Shown one piece after another: positions 1 to 10,066 of a stretch of DNA of 64,000 nt (position 1 is the first letter of the stretch; every line of letters starts with the position of its first letter). Under the pieces are notes generated by a model. The model saw only the letters and a list, made by a program, of their open reading frames with translations, ran no database searches and had not been told where the DNA came from. A program made the position numbers and the translations under genes. Source of the DNA: Celoporthe dispersa (Eukaryota > Ascomycota > Sordariomycetes > Diaporthales > Cryphonectriaceae); the NCBI GenBank assembly GCA_016584495.1, contig WAID01000005.1, positions 1,252,501-1,316,500 of the forward strand, in the 5' to 3' direction.

Positions 1-2
1 CC

Positions 3-777
3 CTGTTCTCCGACGCCGTCGGCTCCAGCAACGGCAGCACCGGCCACCGGAAGCGGACATACCTGTCGAGCTTCGAGAACGACCTCGGCTTCTCCTCGAG
101 CCCGGCCAAGCGCTACAGGCTCTCGCCCACGGCCCACAGGTCCTTCCCGGGCCACCACGTCTCGTGGAGCGACAGCCGCAGCAGCCTGGCCCAGTCCTCC
201 CCCCTCAAGCCCCGCCGGCAGACACACTACAAGACCTCGACCGGCCCCGACGTGTCCTTCTTCCCGTCCTCCACCCGCCTCGACCGGAGCATGACCACGC
301 CCAACTTTGCCGTCCCCGACGAGGAGGACGACGACCTCTTCCCCCTGCCACTCGTTCCAGCTCAGCGGCACCAGGTCCTCGCCGCCCACCACCCCTGTCA
401 TGGGCAGCCGCCGCCTCGGCCCCCGCAACGCAGACAAGAACGGCGGCAGGCTCGAGTCGAGGGACGAGGGGGCAGAGCTGCTGCTGTACATGAAGTCGTC
501 GCCCACGCCCGCCGGCCTCCCCCCCCGGAGCCAGATGGAGCCGCCCTCCACACCACCCCCCAAGCACCTCGGCTTCACCCCCCAGGCCATGGCCACGCCC
601 AACCTGGACAACCCGCTGTTCCCTCACACGCCGGGCCAGGCGTTCAACTTTGCCGACTACCTGAACATGACACCCAGCCCGGCCCAGAAGACGTGGAAGA
701 CCCCGATCGGGCTGGGCTCTGCCAAGACACCGCGAAGCGTGGCCAGGAGACACCTTGCGTTCGACCAGGCCCTCTAG
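3..777 (+). CDS. Whi5/Stb1-type G1/S transcription regulator, 3' part, one frame break
   Basis: Partial: the open frame enters from the left edge. The C-terminus carries the signature of fungal Whi5/Nrm1/Stb1-like regulators, which bind SBF/MBF-type complexes and restrain G1/S transcription: a short block ELLLYMKSSPTPA, then PPKHLGFTP, then FNFADYLNMTPSPAQ, and a terminal RRHLAFDQAL before the TAG. Upstream, the protein is Ser/Pro-rich with many SP and TP sites, as expected of a CDK substrate, and has an acidic DEEDDD stretch. The frame changes by one base near 345-360, in a run of five C followed by TGCCACTCG. Both sides are coding-like and no GT-AG intron fits, so an indel is likely. Family call is from the motif block; the start lies outside the window. 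Confidence 0.65.
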
Positions 778-2350
778 GAAGGGATCGAGACACCTCAAGA
801 AGAAGAAGAAATCAATTGTCTACGAAGCAAACGACCACCTGACCGTCGCCATGCCGGGTCATCATCCTGTCTGGCTGCTCACAACCACACCAAGACCCCC
901 CCTTTCCTTTGTCCGTGATACCTGGCTTACGACGAGCCCCCTTGCCCTACACGCCCGGGCATACCCAAAAAAATCTGGATCACTATGATTATCTCACGAC
1001 ACCATCCTCCGACCTGTACCTGGTTCCTGCACCACGCATCAACAAGTTCAATCCTTTTCCCTCCCCTACAAAGACACCCCCCCCCCCCGATGCCCTGATG
1101 AGAAAAGAAGGAATTGAAAAAAAAAAAGTTATACGATACACACGAGACCGATCACCACCTGCGAAAATCTTACCTGCACCACCAACCGACTCCTCCCTTG
1201 ACCCGATCTGGATGGCGTTTCGGAACAAATGTCACTGCACGACCACTTTCGTTGTTTTCTGATGGGAATAATTTTTTTTTTTTTGCGAGGACAAAGACTG
1301 TATGAACAGAGGAGGCTGGCACCAACTGAACTGGCGAGGCAACACTGGAGAGTTTGAGAGCTGGCGCGGCCGATAAGCAGGGCGCCGTGGATGGGAAGCT
1401 AGGGGGAGGAAGGTTTGGGGACGACTGCCCCTCATTCCTGAGGTTGCAGCCTCTTCCGTCCCGTTTGACGCGTCGTCGCGTTTTCTCGCGTCTGGCACCA
1501 GGGTAGAACCAATCAGAATGAAGATTTTGTGGACTAGATGACATCATCCCTGACACCTTTTTTGGAGCTCGAGGGATGGCGGTATCCACCTGCCACGAGG
1601 GTTCGTGTTCGTGTGCATGACTAATCAAAGCACAGGCCTGGGGATTGGATCGATCAGGTGGGGCTTTGGGGGGGTGGGTAGGTGAACAGGGACTGGGGGG
1701 AGAGGGACAGGGGTGAGAGAGGGGGTCGGCTTGATGAACAAGCTGTGTAAGAGAGGTCAACATGATAAGATGGTGATGAATAATTCATGCTTGTGAAGTA
1801 GCATTCATGTGTTGGGTGGTGGTGATGATTGCTGGCTACCCTTTTGGCTCTGCAGCCTGGCCTGCTGCCTGTGACTAGCCTGCAGCGCATAACACCCCCC
1901 AACGAGAACCACTTGCTGTACTGTGCATAAGCATAGGCGCTTCATAACATCTATGATCGTATGATGGGAAAAGATCTTGACCCGTGGAACCTGCACCTTC
2001 TAGCAGAACAGGCTCACAGCGCGGAAACAGGTCCGGACGACTTGTTTTGGTGGTGCATGGCCGCATCTCGTCGTCGGTAACGAAATGCCCGCTTGCTTGT
2101 CGCTTAAAGTCCTCAGCTGGGCCATCATCTCGAGAGGTCTCTGTAGGGTGCCGGCAGTACATGCACGTTCATTCTCCTGCGCGAGGTAGTTTAGTTCACT
2201 GGTGGCCCCCGTTCCTGGAATCATCCCCATCCCCCGAAACCCCCCTCCCAACAACTCCTAAACCCCCCAAACGCCCGCCAAAAGAAAGAAAGAAAGAAAA
2301 ACCGACATCCCACCAGCTAGATAATCAGCCAGAGCCTCCCCTCCCCCCGA
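778..2350. other. Intergenic, convergent 3' regions
   Basis: Between the Whi5-like gene and the convergent deubiquitinase gene. Short A, C and T homopolymers and a GAAA repeat near 2283-2300; open frames here are short and compositionally random. No gene or RNA recognised. It must contain both 3' UTRs. Confidence 0.6.
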
Positions 2351-4028
2351 TCAGCCCATGAGGCCCTGCAGCTTACCCCTCTCCGCGATCTTCCTGGCCC
2401 ACGTGTGCACGACGCTCCCGTAGTCCCTCTTCCGGCCCGAGCAGAGCTCCTCCTCGCGCGCGATCTCGCTGTTGACCTGCATGTACTCGCTCCTGATGCG
2501 CGCCTGCTCGGCCCGCAGCATCTCGACCGCGCCCTGCTGCTCCGCACCGCCTCCCCCGCTCCTGCCGGCAGCGTCCTGCTCGTCCGCCGCTGCCGCTGCA
2601 CTGCTGACCTGCTCGGGCGTGAGGCCGTAACCGGCCAGGGCGTCCCGGTCGATGCGGCCGCCGGGGCCGAGCCAGAGGGGGCCGGCTGCCGTCCTGGTCC
2701 GGCATGGCGCTCGGGGCAGCGGACGGGGCGGCGGCGAGGGCGGCGGAGAGGGTGCGGATGTTGGTCAGCAGCTCACGCCGGAGCGCAGGGTGCGGGGACT
2801 CGCACACGGCCAGGACGCTGACCATGTCGTCCCCTGCGGCGGCCATGCGGTCTGCGATCCCGCGCAGCGCAGTGCGCACCCAGGAGGGGTAGGAGGGGGC
2901 GTGGGGGAGACAACACCGCTGTCATCCCCGTCATGTGCACCGTCGGCGGCGGCCGGTGGCGGCTCCGTGGGGCCCAGGCACACGGGCTTCTCCTCCAGCC
3001 CGTCGAGGACCCAGACCTGTCCGTCCGCGGGCACGAAGGCCTTGTAGTGGCAGGCGTTCTCGTCGGCGGCGCGGCGGCGTCTCTTGCGGGTGGCAGTGGT
3101 CGTGGCGGTGCTGGCCGCCGGGGCGGAGGAGGGCTTGCGCTTCTTCCTGGTGCCGGGGGCGGAGGGCTTGCGCTTGGCGGACGTCTTGCTGCCGCCGGCG
3201 CCGGTGGTGGGGGTGGTGTCCTCCTCAGGCCAGCCGCCGCAGTCCTCGTACTCGTTGGAGAGCAGGAGGTCTGCGTTGAGGTGCTCGAGGCAGCGCGCGT
3301 ACGAGTTGTGGGTCTGCCGCATGGCCGGGTTGCTGTCGAGGGAGTAGCCACGGAGCGGAGGGGGGAGGTCGGCGGTCTGGGCCTTGAAGGCGGTCAGGCT
3401 GGCGCCCAGGTCCACCGCGGGCTGGTTCATGAGGATGTTGAGGAGGGCCACGGTCGCGCAGCCGTTGGCCATGGTCTGGTTGGCGAACCACAGGCTGGAC
3501 GGTGGTGTCGGGGTGACAGCTTCCTCTTGGTCCTCGTTGGCGTACCTGCAGAGGAGGATGAAGCCCAGGACAGGCTGGCTGGAGTTTTGTGTTAGGACCT
3601 GTAGCAGAGAGAGAGACCGTGGGAGGGGCTGTGTGTGTGTGTGTGTAGGTACCTACGGTAGGAGCTGGATATCATCCAAGGAAACACTAAACATCTCGGC
3701 CACCTTGACATCCTTGACACCCAGACCTCGAAGCAAGCCACTGAAGAATGCCTGTGCATGAGAACTAATCAGCTGAAGCCCTCCTAGGATGATGTGCTGC
3801 CATGAGGCTCTTGTCGCTCACAGGCTCTGACTCAATCTCGACCCATGCCTTCCACTTGTCCTGGTCATTGCCCGTGTTGGTAGTCAGTGCCTCGCCCAGC
3901 AGGTCACCAGGATGGTCACTTGATGTCTCGGGGCTCTTCTCCCGATCAGCAGCTGCCGAGATCCTGACAGATGCTTTGCGTGCTGCACTGCGTGGCTGGA
4001 CAGCACGCCGAATAGCTGGTGGAGGCAT
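2351..4028 (-). CDS. UCH37/UCHL5-type ubiquitin C-terminal hydrolase
   Basis: Peptidase C12 deubiquitinase; UCHL5 relatives act at the proteasome or on chromatin. Exons about 4028-3822, 3751-3657 and 3578-2351 (introns 70 and 78 nt). Visible: WVEIESEPAFFSGLL entry, GFILLCRY, the oxyanion Gln and nucleophile Cys in QTMANGCAT, the active-site His in ENACHYKAF and Asp in WVLDGLEEKP, a WVRTALRGI segment, and the C-terminal UCH37 tail with DYGSVVHTWARKIAERG. A Lys/Arg-rich insert lies just before the catalytic His. Two one-base frame breaks (about 2885-2895 and 2670-2690, both C/G-rich) interrupt the frame, with net zero shift, giving about 509 aa. The start is the ATG before PPPAIRR. An upstream exon is possible because a CTTCGCAG acceptor lies at about 4114. 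Convergent with the Whi5-like gene, divergent from Pom152. Confidence 0.88.
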
Positions 4029-5292
4029 CTTGTCGATGTGGACTGCAGGGGTTGCCTCAGCTGTATCCTCCTCGGCTGTGGGAGCTGCAGGGTTGTTGGG
4101 CGGCCGCTGCGAAGGGATGAGATGGGAAATGATGAGATGATGATGATGACGATGATGCAAAAAAGACCCAGGGAAGGAACTCAGCAGTCGCCAAGGTGAT
4201 GGTCTGGCTTCAGCTGGATGAAAGACGGGAGATTTCTGGAAGAGGAAAAAAGTCAAGCAGGTGTAGCTCTGATGGTGTGGATGGGAGAGAGAAAGGGAAC
4301 AGACGACGAGGCACCTGTGCACAACGAGGCTGGAGCTCACCAGCCCATCAGGTTACCAGCAGGTGCTGGGAAGTGCAAACCTGCAGATGGTGTGCTTGGG
4401 TGTTGCAAGCCCTCATGCTGGGCTCTAAAATGGGGTTATCTTTATATCATCTTGAATGGTATTATTTTGAATAGCTTTGGGAGATGTTTCAGAGTTTACA
4501 AGTATTCTGACTGGAGGATGAAATTGAGAATGTTGAAAGGTTTAAATTGATTGATTTACTTAAAAAGGCATGAAAGAGAATACTCAACTGATAAATATAA
4601 TCAAAAGTTCTTTTTTCTTTTCCGGTAAAAATAGTTAGATTATTTCAAAATAAACAATTGTAAATAATAACGAGATATATATATATATTTAATATTTATT
4701 CGGAAGGAGTATCCATCCTCTAGAGGGTATTGAAATTCCAAAGCTGGATTATGAAGTTCAGATTTCAGGTCTAAGGCAAGTTCTGTGTGTTGGCAGGCAA
4801 GCAAGCAAGCCCCTGACAGATCCAATCAGCACATGCAACAGGGCCAAGAGACCCGCTGAGCCACCCCTGCTAGTCACTAGTACCCTGCTGGATTTTCCTG
4901 AGCAGAGAAACGCGTTGTTGGTTGTTTGACCGCGGTCGCCCACTAAGACTTTTGACAACTTCACAAGCAAACCATCTCTCTCTCCCCTTCCAAGCTCAGC
5001 CACGCTGCCCCCTCCCCCCCGCGATCTCGTCAGAACGGAACGGTGCCTCTGCTCAGTAGTGAGAACGGACAGGCTGCCAAGCGCGACATTGTAGGACTGC
5101 GTCTCGTTCACGATATGATGACCTAGCAGGACAGGTAGGACTTCCTCGTGTCTCTCGGCCCAGCTTCGTCCTCGCGCCAACGAGCCTCGACTGACCGCGT
5201 CTGCCCTCCTAGATATCAGCTGCCGCGAGCCTACCCACACCAGCGTCGCCGCCCACGAGCAGACAGCTTTGCATCTCCCCCTCGGTGATGCT
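4029..5292. promoter_or_regulatory. Shared divergent promoter region (UCH37-type / Pom152)
   Basis: About 1.26 kb between two divergent genes, so it should hold both promoters. About 4425-4740 is strikingly AT-rich compared with its flanks and contains a short AT microsatellite near 4677-4688. The rest is ordinary leader-like sequence. No further gene seen. Confidence 0.5.
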
Positions 5293-8200
5293 ATGAATGA
5301 CACACCGCGAAGGGTAGTGGGGGGCTTCCCCGCGACCCCAGCTACGAACCTGAGAGGCAGACGGCCGCCTACGCCCAACGGCACGCCCAACGGCACGCCC
5401 ACGAACAATACCCCTCAGCCGGCCCCCGAGCGACCAGCACAGCCACCGCTGCCTCAAGCACCACTAGCCCCAACAGCTCAGTACCCTACGAATCCTGTCA
5501 TACCCCTCCACGTCCTCGATGCGCCGACACAGCGCTTCTACGCGCTTGGTCTCTACGCTGCCCTCTTCGCATGGAAGCTCTACGACTGGGTCATGGTCGT
5601 GGAGGACGACAGCGAGTCCGTGTGGCTGGTCCTCAAGTGGATCTTCATCGATTTCGTCTACATATTCGGCCTGCCAGAGTTCAGGATACCATGGCTGGAG
5701 TTCTCCCAGCTGTCCTGCACCGTCGCCTTCCTCTTCCACGCTGTCTTCGATCTCTTGGTTATGCTCAACATCGGCCTGCCCTTTGGGCCCGCCATCGTGG
5801 CCTTCCTGAGGGTCTTCTGGGACCGCGAGGTTGCCATATCCGAACAATACGTCAAGGTGTCTAGCGTGACCCAGAACGCCTCCCTTATCCTGGGTAAACA
5901 GATTATCAACATCCTGCCCGAGGGCTCAGCGGTCCTGAACCCTGACGGCTACTCTTATTGTATGGGCGGCGGCCGCACGGTCACTCTGCCTATTCACTTC
6001 AACGCGACCACACCCGTCGAGATCGAGGTCATCCGCACCGACCTCGAGACGAACAGCGAGGAGACCATCAAGCTCCCCAAGGACCACATCAAGACGATCA
6101 AGAAGCTGGTCAAGAGGCAGGAGAGCGACCCGGAAATGGCAGACGCCAGGTTCGACTGGCCGATCAAGAAACCTGGTGCCTACCGGCTGGCCAAGGTCCT
6201 CGACGAGTACAAGCTCGAAGTGCAACGCCTGACCCCGAACACCTTCGTGGTGCCTTGCCCCAAGGCCCGCGTCATTGCCTCGCCGTCCTCTGACCGCTGC
6301 CTGGGAGACCTGTCGGACCTTGCCCTGGAGGTGGTCGGTACCCCGCCGCTCAAGATCAACTACAGCCGTAGGATCAAGGACAAGGACCACAGCTTCCACT
6401 TCCAGAGTCTCCAGCCCGAGGGATTCTCGTCTCCTCTGATGGGCTCGCACAGGTCGTCAGCCCTCGTCATGCCGGACGACGATTCCTTTGTCTCGTGGGC
6501 CAAAGCGGAGAGAGTCACCGTAAGCCTGAACGAGTCTATGAACACAGGAGGCGCGTGGCAGTACTCGGTGGACGAGGTTCAGGACGCGTTCGGCAACATC
6601 GTCAAGTACCAGTCGCCAGCAGATGACCCAGAGATGCGCCCAAAGCCCAAGCACCTGGTACAGGACTTCATCGTCAAGGAACGCCCGACGGCTAGGATCC
6701 AAGGCTGTGACTTGCGGAACCCCGTGAAGGTCGCCAAGGGCAAGTCTACTAAATTACCCATCAGCTTCAACGTGGCCGGCCAAACGGATACGGCTCACAC
6801 CATCAGTTGGCAGTTCTCGCCAATTGACACCCCTGACAAAGAATGGCGAACATGGCGAGGTCGTCTCATTTGACACGTACAAGGCGAAGAACGCAAACGA
6901 TCATCCCAAGATCTCCGCACCTGGACTGTACACCCTGAAGACAGTCTCTTCTGGCGCATGCGAGGGACAGGTCCAGGAGCCTATCTCGTGCCTCCTGTTG
7001 AATCCTCTTGAACCAAATCTCGTGCTACGCTCAACCGACATTCCCGACAAGTGTGCCGGTAATTCTATCGGCATGGCTGTGGACTTCGATTTTGTCGGCA
7101 CACCTCCTTTCACGGTTAAATATGACGTTATGCACAACGGCGCGATGAAGAGGAAGAGCTTCACAACGAACAGCATGAGGCATCAGGAGGAATTTATCCC
7201 CACAGAGGCTGGCACGCACACGTATGTCTTCAAGGAAATCAGCGATGCCGTTTATCCGGCTCAACCGCTCACCGGTCCGGAGATGACTCTGGAGACGACG
7301 GTGAAACCAGTGGCCTCAGCCTACATACGGAAGGAACCCAGGACGGTTTCGGCTTGCCTGGACGAAGAGGTTGAGTTTGACGTTGTCTTCCCCGCCGGAG
7401 AGGCGCTCCTTCACCCTGGAGTGGGAGCTTGTTCACGACGGCAAGAGGAAGCAGTTCAAGGTCGAGGGCATCCAAGGCAAGACCTATACGATTACTACAC
7501 CAAAGTTTTCGTCAGGCGGGGAGTACTCTGTATCTCTGGTCTCTGTGAAGGACACGTCAGGCTGCCGCATCTTCCTCCAAGACGAGCGCAAGATAGCTGT
7601 CCGACGCCAGCGGCCACGGGCTGCGTTTGGGCTGCTGGACGGAAAGTTCAAGACAATGGCCATCGAAGAAGAGAATACCGAGCTCCCCGTCCGTCTGAGC
7701 GGAGAAAGCCCGTGGACTGTTGCCTACAAGAATCTGAACGAGGGCCCGAACGCCAAGACCGTCAGGAAGCTCTTGAGGTCTGGCAACGACGTGCTCAGCG
7801 TCACACAACGCGGCACATATGAGATCGTGGACGTATCGGACAGCCAGTGTCACGGCACTGTCGATCCCAAAGCGGCGCAATTCGAGGTGGACTGGCTACC
7901 CCGGCCCAGCCTTGCTATCTTGCAAGCTCCAAGTATCCACGACAAGACTGGAACCTACATCAAAAACGATGTTTGCGAAGGAGACATGGACGGGTTCGAA
8001 GTTGGCCTCGCTGGTAAGTCCTGCCTGCGCAATGGTCTCACGGGATCCCGCATATCAGCTAACCCTCTATAGGTTCTCCTCCATACCACGTCGAGTATGA
8101 GGTCAGGCACAAGCCGAGTGGTGGGAGCTCGGCGATTAACAAGAAGAACTTCGACGCTGCCCTTAGCAAAGCCACCGTCCAGATGGATACCTCGAGGGCA

Positions 8201-9178
8201 GGGACGTACACCTACCTCTTCTCCACCCTATCCGATAGCCTCTACGACGACAACAAGAAGTTCAGTCCTGTCAGGCTTGAGCAGAAGGTCAACCCGAAAC
8301 CTTCGGCGAAGTTTGCCAAACCCGGCCAGACGTACAAGAGCTGTATGGCGGATCAAGATGTTGAGGACACTGTGGCGATTGAGTTCTCGGGCACCGCACC
8401 TTGGACGGTAGTGTTCGAGATCAAGCACGATAGCGGTGCCAGCACAGAGACCGTCCGTGTCGAAGGTTTGGAGAAAGAGAAGTCACAGGTCAAGATCCCG
8501 AGGGAATACCTGAGACTTGGCGGCCAATCCGTCCGCATCCGTCAAGTTAGCGACGCCCGCGGATGCAGGCGCACCTACGAGACAGGCGGACCCTCCGTCC
8601 AGGTCCAGCTCTACGACGCCCCCTCTATCTATCCTCTGGACCAGCGGAAGGAATACTGCATTGGCGAGCGTATATCCTACACCCTGGTCGGCACTCCACC
8701 ATTCGAGGTCGAGTATACATTTGACGGCACGACGCGCCAAGCCAAGTCCACGACGACAAACTTCAAGCGGCTCGCCGAGACCGCCGGTGAGTTCACCATC
8801 ACGTCTATCAGGGACAAGGCCTCCGAGTGCCAGGCCGCTGTCAACATCAGCAAGACGATCCATCCGTTCCCGACCGTGCGGATTTCGAAGGGCAAGACGG
8901 TCCGGTCGGACATCCACGAGGGCGGCGAGGTGGACATCTTGTTTGACTTTACAGGCACGCCGCCGTTCGAATTCACGTATACACGCAGCACGAACGAGCG
9001 CAAGGGCCAGCGAAGCCAGGTGCTGGAGACGAGGCACGACGTCAGCTATGAGTATAGCAAGGTGGTCAGGGCGAGCCAGGAAGGCACGTACGAGGTGGTA
9101 TCGATCAAGGACATGCACTGCGCGTTCTCGACACAGCAGGTCGAAGGCAGATCAGAGGGTAAGATGTTGACGTATTAA
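5293..9178 (+). CDS. Nucleoporin Pom152
   Basis: Transmembrane ring nucleoporin anchoring the nuclear pore complex in the pore membrane. The N-terminal region (about residues 1-75) is Pro/Thr-rich and faces the pore side. Hydrophobic segments follow around residues 85-190 (RFYALGLYAALFAWKLY, IFIDFVYIFGLP, LFHAVFDLLVMLNIGLP). The long lumenal part is a series of Ig-like repeats, each marked by a GTPPF or related motif (VGTPPLKINY, VGTPPFTVKY, GSPPYHVEY, SGTAPWTVVF, VGTPPFEVEY, TGTPPFEFTY). Intron 8014-8072 (59 nt, CTAAC branch). Two one-base frame breaks, at about 6835-6845 and 7395-7415, both consistent with one extra base; corrected length about 1274 aa, normal for the family. Start: first ATG in frame (NDTPRR follows). 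Confidence 0.93.
8014..8072 (+). other. Intron in the Pom152 gene
   Basis: GTAAGT donor, GCTAAC branch site and TATAG acceptor. Removal joins the two halves of the motif GSPPYHVEY in phase 1, which confirms the boundaries. Confidence 0.9.
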
Positions 9179-10066
9179 GGTAGCAGAGGCGTCATGGTGG
9201 TAGCTTCTGGTGAGGTAGACGCGAGATGACGGAGGAGGATTGAGAACGAGAAGTGGAGCATCAAGATAGGAAAGCTACATCTGAGATCGGCCAGGAGAAC
9301 GGCCGGATGATTGTTTGCATGAGCATGGCGTTCTTTGAAGATTGAAATCTCTCGGAAGGCTCTCTTTTCCCTTGTGTTGTGAAATAGATTGATACGGTAG
9401 TCTACGAAGTGTCTAGTTGCACCTAAGTTAGTCTCACACAACCTGTGGTGGGTCTAGGCCGGTGGGCGCTGCGGTGAATTGCGGCGCCAGCGCAGCAAGC
9501 AGATCAAACCGTGCCAGTCTTTTTGTCCATGTTCTGTCCATTTAAGGCTGCATCCGGAATCAAGCTGATCTTGCACTTATAGGATGGTTTGTGAGTTTGC
9601 CAGGCCCATGGCCGTCGTCCTTGGCTCATGATACCAGGTCGAAGGGGGAGGAGGGAAGAGGGCAAGCTGGACAGCACGCAGTCATGTCTTCAGTCACCAG
9701 TGCCACTGTCACTCGCCATCTGGGAAACCGAATTCTCCTGAGGTAATAACAATTAATCATTTGTACAGCAGACAGCCCTTACTTATCGATGCCATCAACA
9801 TTAGGCTCTCTCTATACCCTTTCCGGTGGAAGCTATCCCGTACGCCGTCTAGAAAAAGGTGAGACACCGACCTTCCCGGAGCCTGACCCCGGGGTTCGAG
9901 ATGCACCGTAGCGAATAACTCTTATCTCCTCCTTGGGCGCGTAATTATAATAGTATCCGCACCCATCTCAAACATTCGCATCACACCTCAAGAGCCAGTG
10001 GTGGTTGGGTGATTCAAGCTATGGGAATCGTCTGTTCGTCGACTCATCCGTGCTGAGGTTCACAAG
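9179..10066. other. Intergenic
   Basis: 3' region of the Pom152 gene and promoter of the CorA-like gene. A GGGGTTCGAGATGC string near 9891-9904 resembles a tRNA T-loop but has no matching stems. Nothing else recognised. Confidence 0.6.

Noticed and set aside
345..360. Very short intron to explain the Whi5-like frame change
   Set aside because: No plausible GT donor, branch point and AG acceptor within the stretch; a one-base indel explains it better.
2933..3595. 220-residue + strand frame over the deubiquitinase gene
   Set aside because: Gly/Ala/Arg-rich shadow of the minus-strand UCH gene, whose active-site motifs are clear.
9885..9915. Possible tRNA T-loop (GGGGTTCGAGATGC)
   Set aside because: No T-stem partner, anticodon arm or acceptor stem can be drawn around it.
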